The notes under the pieces are model-generated. The model had not been told where the DNA came from, did no database searches, and saw only the letters and a list, made by a program, of their open reading frames with translations. This document shows positions 1 to 7,084 of a stretch of 34,804 nt of DNA, one piece after another (the stretch's first letter is position 1; each line of letters starts with the position of its first letter). This stretch comes from Cytophagales bacterium (GTDB lineage: Bacteria > Bacteroidota > Bacteroidia > Cytophagales > Spirosomataceae): NCBI GenBank assembly GCA_013298025.1, contig JAAFJE010000035.1, positions 1-34,804 on the forward strand, written 5' to 3'. The translations under genes and the position numbers were made by a program.

Positions 1-233
1 AATGGAGTAGCAAAAAAACGAGTTAGGCGACGGTAATGAGAATTAGCTAAGGTATCATTCTTATCTGTAATCACACCAACTTGATTTTTAAGTTTGTTGA
101 GATTTACATTTTCTTTAACAATGATACTACAAATAATAACAAACAAGGTTTTTAACAATGTTTGTTGGCTTTTGGGTAAATCAGTCTTAAATTTGTCCAA
201 AAGCGAGACTAGAAGTTGTTGTTGGGTTTTCAC
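1..233 (-). CDS. Transposase, N-terminal part (IS4-like), runs off the left edge
   Basis: Read on the minus strand, an open frame runs from a GTG at 231-233 to the window edge and gives about 77 residues with no stop. The visible part is an N-terminal region with a helix-rich stretch (LLVSLLDKFKTDLPKSQQ) and ends in the pattern SHYRRLTRFF. This resembles the xYRRLQRFF signature found near the start of many IS4-type DDE transposases. The catalytic DDE core would lie outside the window. The GTG start is a guess: no ATG exists in this frame after the upstream in-frame TAA, and the start lies in the loop of a strong hairpin. The family call is from memory of the motif and is moderate; that it is a transposase is more likely than not. 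Confidence 0.55.
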   Translation of the reverse strand, partial: MKTQQQLLVSLLDKFKTDLPKSQQTLLKTLFVIICSIIVKENVNLNKLKNQVGVITDKNDTLANSHYRRLTRFFATP

Positions 234-262
234 ACATTCACAACAACTTTTTTCTCGCTTTT
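199..262. repeat. Inverted repeat/hairpin spanning the transposase start
   Basis: The arms 199-222 and 239-262 share AAAAGCGAGA and AAGTTGTTGT, separated by a four-base mismatch, so the transcript can fold into a stem of about 20 pairs. The proposed GTG start of the minus-strand transposase lies in the loop. Such a structure could block translation of transposase from read-through transcripts, as known for IS10 and IS50, or could belong to the element's end. The role is inferred. Confidence 0.6.
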
Positions 263-348
263 ATTCATTTTGTCCAGTAATCAGACAGTTTTCGGTTAAA
301 TCTATCGCCTATTTTGCTTAATCTCACTGGCATTGCTACAAAAAATCC

Positions 349-357
349 TATCTTTGC
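349..357 (+). promoter_or_regulatory. -7 promoter element of valS
   Basis: TATCTTTGC matches the Bacteroidota -7 consensus TAnnTTTG. No good TTTG lies at the usual 19-21 base distance upstream. Transcription would begin near 364, which places the valS start at the ATG at 435 rather than at the earlier in-frame ATG at 333. Confidence 0.5.
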
Positions 358-434
358 AAACTAATTTTAAGCGTAGTAAAGTTGATAAACGAAGACCTAC
401 AGGCTTCGTTTTGTTCCTTTCATTTCATAGCACT

Positions 435-3068
435 ATGATTTCAAAAACGTATTCGCCCCAAGACATCGAAGCCAAATGGTACGAGTATTGGCTTGAGCAC
501 AAGCATTTTGCTTCTAAGCCAAACCCTGAAAAAGAACCGTATTGTATTGTGATACCTCCACCAAACGTCACAGGGGTATTGCACATGGGCCACATGCTCA
601 ACAATACTATTCAGGATGTACTCATTCGCAAAGCCCGTATGGAAGGCAAAGAGGCTTGTTGGGTGCCTGGCACCGACCACGCTTCTATTGCTACTGAAGC
701 GAAAGTCGTGGCGATGTTGAAAGAAAGAGGTATCGAAAAAAAGGATATTACTCGTGAGGAGTTTTTGAGTTATGCCCACGAATGGAAGGATAAATACGGT
801 GGTATTATCCTCGACCAATTGAAAAAACTGGGTGCTTCTTGCGACTGGGACAGAACTCGTTTTACGATGGAGCCCGATTTGTACGAAGCCGTAATTGATA
901 CCTTTGTGCGTTTGTACAACAAAGGACAAATTTACCGTGGCGTTCGGATGGTCAACTGGGACCCCCAAGGCCGCACGGCTTTGTCTGATGAGGAGGTAAT
1001 TGAAAAAGAAGTTCAGGCAAAATTATACCATATCAAATACCCCGTGGTAGGCGAAGCAGGCGTATTCTTGACCATCGCTACAACACGCCCTGAAACCATT
1101 ATGGCGGATGCCGCTATTTGCGTAAATCCTAACGACGAACGCTACGTGGCTTTTCATGGAAAAATGGTACAAATTCCCTTGCTCGGTCGTGAGATTCCTG
1201 TGATTACCGACGAGTATGTGACGATGGATTTTGGTACGGGTTGCTTGAAAGTAACGCCTGCCCACGATTTGAACGACTACGAATTGGGCTTAAAACACAA
1301 GTTGCCTGTCATTGATATTTTGAATGACGATGGTTTCTTGAATGAAAACGCCGTTTTGTATGTAGCACAAGACCGTTTTGCCGCTCGTCGTGCCATTGTG
1401 AAGGACTTGGAAGAAGCAGGTTTCCTAGAGAAAATGACTGAGTACAAGTCTATTGTAAAAACCTCCGAGCGTACAGGTGCGGTAATCGAGCCAAAATTGT
1501 CGTTACAGTGGTTCTTGAAAATGGATGAGGTGTCAAAGCCTGCCTTAGCCAATGTAATGAACGACAACATCAAGTTGTACCCTGCCAAATTCAAGAATAC
1601 GTACCGTTCTTGGATGGAAAATGTACACGATTGGTGTATCAGTCGCCAGTTGTGGTGGGGGCAGCAGATTCCGGCGTTCTATTTGCAAGATGGCACGGTA
1701 ATCGTGGCTAAAAATAAAAGAGAAGCTCTTCGCAAGGCACAACACGACTTGCAGTTGTTTGCCCTAACCGAAGAAGATTTAACCCAAGACCCCGATGTAC
1801 TCGATACGTGGTTCTCGTCGTGGTTATGGCCGATTTCTGTTTTTGATGGTATTAAAGACCCTGAAAACGAGGAGATTAGTTATTATTATCCGACCAACGA
1901 CTTGGTAACGGGGCCAGATATTTTGTTCTTCTGGGTTGCCCGCATGATTATCGCTGGCTACGAATGGCGTGGCGAATTGCCTTTCAGCAATGTATATTTG
2001 ACAGGTATTGTACGGGATAAATTAGGCAGAAAAATGTCTAAATCGCTAGGAAACTCGCCCGACCCACTCGATTTGATTGAAAAATATGGCGCCGATGGCG
2101 TGCGTTCGGGCTTGTTGTTTTCTGCTCCTGCGGGCAACGACTTGCTTTTCGACGATAAACTATGCGAACAAGGACGTAATTTCTCAAATAAAATTTGGAA
2201 TGCTTTCCGTTTGGTTAAAGGTTGGGAAATAGCCGACCTAGCACAGCCGTTGGGCAATGAATTGGCGGTAAAATGGTTTAATTCAAAAATCAATCAAGTA
2301 TTGATTGAAGTACAAGACCATTTCACAAAATTCCGTATTTCGGATGCCCTTTTGGCGATTTACAATTTGGTTTGGGACGATTTCTGCGGACAATACCTCG
2401 AAATCATCAAACCAGCTTTCGGTTCGCCAATCGACCAAACGACGTATCAGCAAACCATTGATATTTTCGAGAAACTGATGGCGTTGATGCACCCTTATAT
2501 GCCATTTATTACAGAAGAAATTTGGCAGACCATCAGCGAACGTCAGGTTGGCGAAAGTATTTGTCGCAGTAGTTTCCCTGTAGCCGGAGCGATTGATGCA
2601 CAAGTCTTAGCCGATTTCGATATTTTATTTGGCATTGTTTCCAAAATTCGTGAAACCCGCAATACCAAACAAATTTCGCCTAAAACCGAATTGCCTTTGG
2701 CTATCAAGACCGATACGCCAGCACGTTATCAGGCTTTAGAAAGTATCATTGCCAAGTTGGGCAACACAGAAAGCATCAGCTACGTAAGCGAAAACGTAGA
2801 AAATGCCATTACGTTTGTGCTTAAATCCGATTCATTCTTCATCAATTTGGCAGGTGAACTAGACGTAGAAGCCGAGCTTGCCAATGCCGAAAAAGAACTG
2901 GCTTATAACCTAGGCTTTAAGAAATCGGTAGAAGCGAAATTGTCGAACGAGCGTTTTGTCAACAACGCCAAACCCGAAGTGGTAGAAAAAGAACGCCAAA
3001 AATTAGCCGATGCCGAAGCCAAAATCAAAGCGTTGGAAGAAAGCATTGCTCGCCTGAAAGCTGTGTAA
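435..3068 (+). CDS. valS: Valyl-tRNA synthetase
   Basis: Cytoplasmic class I aminoacyl-tRNA synthetase that charges tRNA-Val and edits misactivated threonine. The 877-residue protein has the HIGH-type motif HMGH at residues 50-53 after PPPNVTGVL, the editing domain (TTRPETIMAD), the class I tail of the catalytic domain, KMSKS at 533-537, an anticodon-binding domain and a C-terminal coiled-coil arm (from about residue 815) typical of ValRS. An in-frame ATG at 333 would add 34 residues, but those lie around a likely -7 element and do not resemble ValRS; the MISKTYSP start is preferred. It converges on fabI, with a shared hairpin terminator between them. Identity is very secure. Confidence 0.98.
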   Translation: MISKTYSPQDIEAKWYEYWLEHKHFASKPNPEKEPYCIVIPPPNVTGVLHMGHMLNNTIQDVLIRKARMEGKEACWVPGTDHASIATEAKVVAMLKERGIEKKDITREEFLSYAHEWKDKYGGIILDQLKKLGASCDWDRTRFTMEPDLYEAVIDTFVRLYNKGQIYRGVRMVNWDPQGRTALSDEEVIEKEVQAKLYHIKYPVVGEAGVFLTIATTRPETIMADAAICVNPNDERYVAFHGKMVQIPLLGREIPVITDEYVTMDFGTGCLKVTPAHDLNDYELGLKHKLPVIDILNDDGFLNENAVLYVAQDRFAARRAIVKDLEEAGFLEKMTEYKSIVKTSERTGAVIEPKLSLQWFLKMDEVSKPALANVMNDNIKLYPAKFKNTYRSWMENVHDWCISRQLWWGQQIPAFYLQDGTVIVAKNKREALRKAQHDLQLFALTEEDLTQDPDVLDTWFSSWLWPISVFDGIKDPENEEISYYYPTNDLVTGPDILFFWVARMIIAGYEWRGELPFSNVYLTGIVRDKLGRKMSKSLGNSPDPLDLIEKYGADGVRSGLLFSAPAGNDLLFDDKLCEQGRNFSNKIWNAFRLVKGWEIADLAQPLGNELAVKWFNSKINQVLIEVQDHFTKFRISDALLAIYNLVWDDFCGQYLEIIKPAFGSPIDQTTYQQTIDIFEKLMALMHPYMPFITEEIWQTISERQVGESICRSSFPVAGAIDAQVLADFDILFGIVSKIRETRNTKQISPKTELPLAIKTDTPARYQALESIIAKLGNTESISYVSENVENAITFVLKSDSFFINLAGELDVEAELANAEKELAYNLGFKKSVEAKLSNERFVNNAKPEVVEKERQKLADAEAKIKALEESIARLKAV

Positions 3069-3108
3069 GTATTGCTTTGAAGGGCTGATTTGTCTAATTT
3101 CTTCATAA

Positions 3109-3146
3109 AAAAAGAGCGGTCGTCATCCATGATTACCGCTCTTTTT
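3109..3146. terminator. Bidirectional terminator between valS and fabI
   Basis: A perfect 12-bp stem (AAAAAGAGCGGT paired with ACCGCTCTTTTT) with a 14-base loop and A/T runs on both sides. It lies between two convergent genes and can act in either direction. Confidence 0.85.
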
Positions 3147-3194
3147 ATGGAAAATAAGATTTTTCAACGGCTTTTTACAGCCACATCTACCAAA

Positions 3195-4007
3195 CTATTG
3201 TTCCATTTTCTCCACAATTTCTTCCGAAATACCTACACCAGAGAAACCACCATCATGGAATAAATTTTGCATGGTTACTTTGCGTGTGAGGTCAGAGAAC
3301 AAAGTAACAACGTAGTCGGCACAATCTTCGGCGGTAGCATTGCCTAGCGGCGACATCTGGTTGGCGTATTCGTAAAACGCATTAAAACCACTGATACCCG
3401 TTCCGGCAGTAGTTTTGGTTGGCGATTGCGAAACGGTATTGACACGCACACCTTTTTTCTTGCCATAGCGATAGCCGTAGCTGCGAGCAATAGATTCGAG
3501 CATGGCTTTTGCTTGTGCCATGTCGGTATAGTCTGGGAATGAGCGTTGGGCAGCGATATAAGAAAGTGCTACCACCGAGCCACCTTCTTCGATAGCGTCG
3601 ATTTTTTCGGCTACTTGCAACATTTTGTGAAACGAAAGAGCCGATACATCCAACGATTTCAAAAACCAATCATAGTTTAGGTCGCCATACTCACGTCCTT
3701 TACGAATGTTGGTACTCATCCCAATCGAGTGCAAAACGAAATCTACTTTTCCACCCAAAAACTCCATCGACTCCTTGTAAAGTTTTTCTAAATCTTCTAA
3801 CGAAGTGGCATCAGCAGGGATGATTTTTGCCTCACATTGTTCGGCTAATTTGTTGATTTCGCCCATACGCATTGCAATAGGAGCGTTGGTGAGGGTGATA
3901 GTAGCCCCTTCTTCTTTAGCACGAAGTGCTACTTTCCAAGCAATAGAGTTTTCGTCTAATGCACCAGAGATAATCCCTTTTTTACCTTTTAATAAACCGT
4001 AAGCCAT
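3195..4007 (-). CDS. fabI: Enoyl-[acyl-carrier-protein] reductase (NADH), FabI
   Basis: Last step of each fatty acid elongation cycle: reduces trans-2-enoyl-ACP using NADH. It is a short-chain dehydrogenase of 270 residues, the usual FabI length. Visible marks are the FabI-type nucleotide-binding start (KKGIISGALDENSIAW, residues 9-24), the aspartate-alanine pair PADAT, the LHSIG strand (92-96), and the FabI active site: Tyr150, Tyr160 and Lys167, with the Tyr-x6-Lys spacing and the ten-residue Tyr-Tyr spacing of FabI. SQSPTKT follows, where the substrate-binding loop begins. It stands alone on the minus strand, not in a fab cluster. Identity is secure. Confidence 0.96.
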   Translation of the reverse strand: MAYGLLKGKKGIISGALDENSIAWKVALRAKEEGATITLTNAPIAMRMGEINKLAEQCEAKIIPADATSLEDLEKLYKESMEFLGGKVDFVLHSIGMSTNIRKGREYGDLNYDWFLKSLDVSALSFHKMLQVAEKIDAIEEGGSVVALSYIAAQRSFPDYTDMAQAKAMLESIARSYGYRYGKKKGVRVNTVSQSPTKTTAGTGISGFNAFYEYANQMSPLGNATAEDCADYVVTLFSDLTRKVTMQNLFHDGGFSGVGISEEIVEKMEQ

Positions 4008-4310
4008 TTTGATTGCTAAATGTTTTAATTGAATGTTGACCGAAACTAATCAAATTTTATCAGTATTTTCGTAAAAATGCTAGAATTATTGAGCAAAGTA
4101 TCCCGAAGAAAAGACCTTTTTTTTATCTTTTACAAAACAACGAGAGAAAGGATATAATGATTTTTTATGAATACAAATAATTGACAATCAGTTTTTTCAA
4201 TAAAAAATACCATATACGCAATATTGCCCTGTGATGTACTGAATGGCGGTCAACTGCCATACAAAAGTAAGGAGATTTTAGAAATCTTTATATATTAAAA
4301 ATAATCAAGC
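4008..4310. other. Intergenic region between divergent fabI and GNAT genes
   Basis: About 300 bases, A+T-rich, with no credible ORF. It should carry the promoters of both flanking genes, but I see only imperfect matches to the Bacteroidota -7 element, such as AAAATTTG on the minus strand upstream of fabI. No RNA gene or repeat was recognised. Confidence 0.5.
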
Positions 4311-4787
4311 ATGAATATCCGTAAAGCTACCTTAACCGATTTGCCTGCTGTACTCGATTTGTACGCCCATGTTTTAGACAAAGGACTTGTACTGAGCTTG
4401 CCAGCGGCAGAGGCACTTTGGCATAAAATGCAAACGTATCCCAACTATCACGTATTTGTTGCCGAAACCGAAACCGACATTTTGGGTACATTTGCCTTGC
4501 TTATTATGGACAACCTCGCTCATCTAGGCACGCCGTCGGGCATTGTAGAAGATGTGGCCGTGCGAGCCGACAGCCAAGGTAAGGGCATCGGCAAAGCCAT
4601 GATGCAATTTGCCCTCGACTACTGCCAGCAAGCCGGATGCTACAAGATGATACTGTCGAGCAATCAACGCCGCCACGAGGCCCATGCCTTTTATGAATCG
4701 TTGGGTTTTGCCAAGCATGGCTTTAGTTTTCAGGTGCATACCCAACACCCCCAAGCCAGCACAATCGAAAATATAAGTGCCGACTAA
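4311..4787 (+). CDS. GNAT family N-acetyltransferase
   Basis: Cytoplasmic acetyl-CoA-dependent acetyltransferase of 158 residues, the size of a single GNAT domain. It opens with the usual IRKATLTDLPAV strand-helix, has the beta4 strand IVEDVAVRADSQGKG and the acetyl-CoA pyrophosphate loop Q-x-x-G-x-G (QGKGIGKAMM), then beta5 (KMILSSNQRR) and the closing AHAFYESLGF element. The substrate cannot be told. It may be a monocistronic gene, as a hairpin terminator lies about 95 bases downstream. Confidence 0.88.
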   Translation: MNIRKATLTDLPAVLDLYAHVLDKGLVLSLPAAEALWHKMQTYPNYHVFVAETETDILGTFALLIMDNLAHLGTPSGIVEDVAVRADSQGKGIGKAMMQFALDYCQQAGCYKMILSSNQRRHEAHAFYESLGFAKHGFSFQVHTQHPQASTIENISAD

Positions 4788-4835
4788 CAAGACTTACTTA
4801 ATTCGCTTAATCATAGGAAAAAACAAAATTCTTAC

Positions 4836-4866
4836 TTGCTTTTTGATAAAAAAAATATTAATTTTG
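4836..4866 (+). promoter_or_regulatory. Candidate promoter upstream of the rimP interval
   Basis: TTG at 4836-4838 and TAATTTTG at 4859-4866 are 20 bases apart, which fits the Bacteroidota primary sigma consensus. Transcription would begin near 4873, just before a hairpin with a T-run, so the first product may be attenuated before rimP. Confidence 0.45.
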
Positions 4867-4880
4867 TCGCCATACGAAAG

Positions 4881-4912
4881 AAAGAGGGGTCAGTTAATCC
4901 CTCTTTTTTATT
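4881..4912 (+). terminator. Hairpin with T-run after the GNAT gene
   Basis: AAAGAGGG (4881-4888) pairs with CCCTCTTT (4899-4906) around a ten-base loop and runs into a T tract. It can end the GNAT transcript. Because a candidate promoter lies just upstream, it might also act as an attenuator before rimP. Confidence 0.75.
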
Positions 4913-4927
4913 TACCAAAGTATTTAG

Positions 4928-4944
4928 CATCAGCAATGCTGATG
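4928..4944. repeat. Short perfect dyad upstream of rimP
   Basis: CATCAGCA and TGCTGATG flank one central base. It may be a protein-binding dyad or a small hairpin in the rimP leader. No binding protein can be named. Confidence 0.4.
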
Positions 4945-5086
4945 TAGTTTGTAGCTAGTTAAGCCGATAATCAGGCACGGCAAATCATCCAAACCGTTTA
5001 CGACTCATAGCCTCATCCATTCTTTTGCAACTGCATTGGGACTACTGCTTAATAAAGCTAAATACTGCAATTCGATTCGTCAGATT

Positions 5087-5557
5087 ATGTTGAAAGAACA
5101 GATACAAAACTTGCTAGAACCACTCTTAGAAAATGATACCTATTTTGTAGTGGAGCTACAGGTAAAAGCCCTGAAAACTCGTACCAATATCACCATTTTG
5201 TTGGATTCAGACGAGGGCATTAAAATTGAAGAATGTGCCCAAATTAGTCGCAAATTGGCCAATGAAATCGAAGCAAGAGAGCTTATCCAAACAGCGTATA
5301 ATTTAGAAGTTTCTTCGCCGGGTATCGACCAGCCACTTACGTTGTTGCGTCAATACCATAAAAATGTAGGCCGAAAACTAAAAGTAGAGCTTACGGCTGG
5401 AGGCGAGCATCTAGGCGAATTATTGGAGGTACAAGAAGCGGGGATTTTGTTGCAAGAAGAACCCCAAAAGAAGCTCAAAAAAGGCGAGGTGCTAGAGCCA
5501 ATCTTGATTCCATTTACTCATATTGATAAAGCAAAAGTACAAATATCGTTTAAATAA
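5087..5557 (+). CDS. rimP: Ribosome maturation factor RimP
   Basis: Assembly factor for the 30S subunit that helps mature the 5' domain and central pseudoknot with S12. The 156-residue protein has the two-domain layout of RimP: an N-terminal alpha/beta domain with the signature ECAQISRKLANEIE and LEVSSPGIDQPL (the conserved VSSPGxDRPL block), and a C-terminal Sm-like beta barrel ending near DKAKVQISFK. An in-frame ATG at 5036 would add 17 residues unlike the family, so the ATG at 5087 is preferred. The order rimP-nusA-infB is the standard cluster, which supports the call. Confidence 0.94.
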   Translation: MLKEQIQNLLEPLLENDTYFVVELQVKALKTRTNITILLDSDEGIKIEECAQISRKLANEIEARELIQTAYNLEVSSPGIDQPLTLLRQYHKNVGRKLKVELTAGGEHLGELLEVQEAGILLQEEPQKKLKKGEVLEPILIPFTHIDKAKVQISFK

Positions 5558-5603
5558 TGGATAAAAACCTAGCGGGGACTTATTCGTTGAAAATTAACAG
5601 AAA

Positions 5604-6851
5604 ATGAACAGTGCAGAGTTAATAGCGTCGTTTGCGGATTTTGCCAAAGAAAAAAGCGTTGACCGCCCGACGATGATTAAAGTGTTGGAAGAGGTCTTCC
5701 GTACAATGATTCGTAAAAAGTACGGCACAGATGCAAACTTCGACGTTATCATCAACCCTGAGAGCGGGGACTTAGAGATGTGGCGTACCCGTGAGATTGT
5801 AGATGACAACTCAGAAGATATTTGGGATTACGATAAAATACCTTTGGCAGAAGCACAAAAAATTCAGCCCGACTTTGAAATTGGCGAAGAAGTAGCCGAA
5901 TTGGTGAAACTCGAAGATTTCGGTCGTAGAATTGTACAAACGGCCCGCCAAACCTTGATTCAAAAGGTAAAAGACCTCGAAAAAGAAAGCCTTTACGATA
6001 AATACAAAGATTTGGTAGGCGATATGGTTTCGGGTGAGGTGTATCAAATCGTGGGAAAAGAGCTGATTATTACCGATGGCGAAGGAAATGAATTAACTTT
6101 GCCTAAAAACGAAATGATTTCTAAAGATCGCTACAAAAAAGGCGAGCCTGTGCGTGCAGTGATTCATCGAGTAGAGATGAACAACGGTACACCCAAAATT
6201 GTACTTTCTCGTACTTCGCCCGTGTTCTTGGAAAGGTTGTTTGAACAGGAAATTCCTGAAATTTACGATGGCCAAATCATGATTCGTAAAGTGGTGCGTG
6301 AGCCAGGCGAGCGTGCCAAAGTAGCCGTCGAATCTTACGACGACCGCATCGACCCAGTGGGTGCTTGCGTCGGGATGAAAGGCTCTCGTATTCATGGTAT
6401 TGTAAGAGAATTACAAAACGAAAACATCGACGTAATCAACTATACCGAAAACTTGGAATTGTTGGTGGCCCGTGCTTTGAGTCCAGCCAAGGTGAGTTCG
6501 ATGAACATCGACAAAGAACGCAAACGCATTGCCGTATATCTTCAACCAGACCAAGTGTCGTTGGCCATTGGTAAAGGAGGGCAAAACATCAAGCTGGCGG
6601 GCAAATTGGTTGGCTATGAGCTAGATGTATATAGAGATATTAAACAAGAAGAAGTAGATGATGAAGATGTGGACTTGACAGAGTTTTCTGACGAAATCGA
6701 AGATTGGATTTTGGAAGAGTTGCATCGCATCGGGCTTGATACCGCCAAACAGGTATTGAAGCTCAGTAACGAAGAGCTTGTGCGTCGTACAGAGTTGGAG
6801 GAAGAGACAGTCAACGAGGTACTAGCCATCTTACGCTCAGAATTTGAATAA
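5604..6851 (+). CDS. nusA: Transcription termination/antitermination factor NusA
   Basis: Binds RNA polymerase and nascent RNA and modulates pausing, termination and antitermination. At 415 residues it is typical of a NusA without the acidic repeats of gammaproteobacteria. Visible parts are the N-terminal RNA polymerase-binding domain (to about residue 130), an S1 domain (about 135-200, GDMVSGEVYQIVGKELIIT), and two KH domains with GACVGMKGSRI and the KH2 loop SLAIGKGGQNIKLA. An acidic spacer follows, then a short C-terminal helix-hairpin-helix-like tail (WILEELHRIGLDTAKQVL). It follows rimP by 46 bases and very likely shares its transcript. Confidence 0.96.
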   Translation: MNSAELIASFADFAKEKSVDRPTMIKVLEEVFRTMIRKKYGTDANFDVIINPESGDLEMWRTREIVDDNSEDIWDYDKIPLAEAQKIQPDFEIGEEVAELVKLEDFGRRIVQTARQTLIQKVKDLEKESLYDKYKDLVGDMVSGEVYQIVGKELIITDGEGNELTLPKNEMISKDRYKKGEPVRAVIHRVEMNNGTPKIVLSRTSPVFLERLFEQEIPEIYDGQIMIRKVVREPGERAKVAVESYDDRIDPVGACVGMKGSRIHGIVRELQNENIDVINYTENLELLVARALSPAKVSSMNIDKERKRIAVYLQPDQVSLAIGKGGQNIKLAGKLVGYELDVYRDIKQEEVDDEDVDLTEFSDEIEDWILEELHRIGLDTAKQVLKLSNEELVRRTELEEETVNEVLAILRSEFE

Positions 6852-6871
6852 TATTGATTGAGTGAATGAAA

Positions 6872-6984
6872 GAATGATAGAATAGTCGTAGAAATGTTGA
6901 GTAAACCTTTTTGAAAAAGAAGGCGTTATATCCTAAAACTCAATGTGGCATGTCATTTACTCAATAAAAACTATTCTATCATTC
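6872..6984. repeat. Nested inverted repeats between nusA and infB
   Basis: The 233-base nusA-infB gap holds an outer perfect 15-bp inverted repeat (GAATGATAGAATAGT at 6872-6886 with its complement at 6970-6984). Inside it are a second 9-bp pair (TTGAGTAAA at 6897-6905 with 6956-6964) and a small central hairpin (CCTTTTT/AAAAAGAAGG). Together they can fold as one long branched stem. It lacks a terminal T-run, so a leader or processing structure is more likely than a simple terminator. Confidence 0.65.
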
Positions 6985-7084
6985 AGGTAATCTACGATGG
7001 TTGAAAAGCCTTACTAGATGATGTGCATAATGATTCATTCACAATTAAAATCAAGTATTATTATAGAAAAGTATCAAAAAAAGT

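Noticed and set aside
94-321. Plus-strand 75-codon ORF at the left edge
   Set aside because: It lies antisense to the better supported transposase frame and crosses its hairpin; no family resemblance.
333-434. N-terminal extension of valS from the ATG at 333
   Set aside because: It contains the likely -7 promoter element and has no similarity to ValRS N termini.
4928-4944. Riboswitch before rimP
   Set aside because: Only two small unrelated hairpins; no conserved riboswitch core that I recognise.
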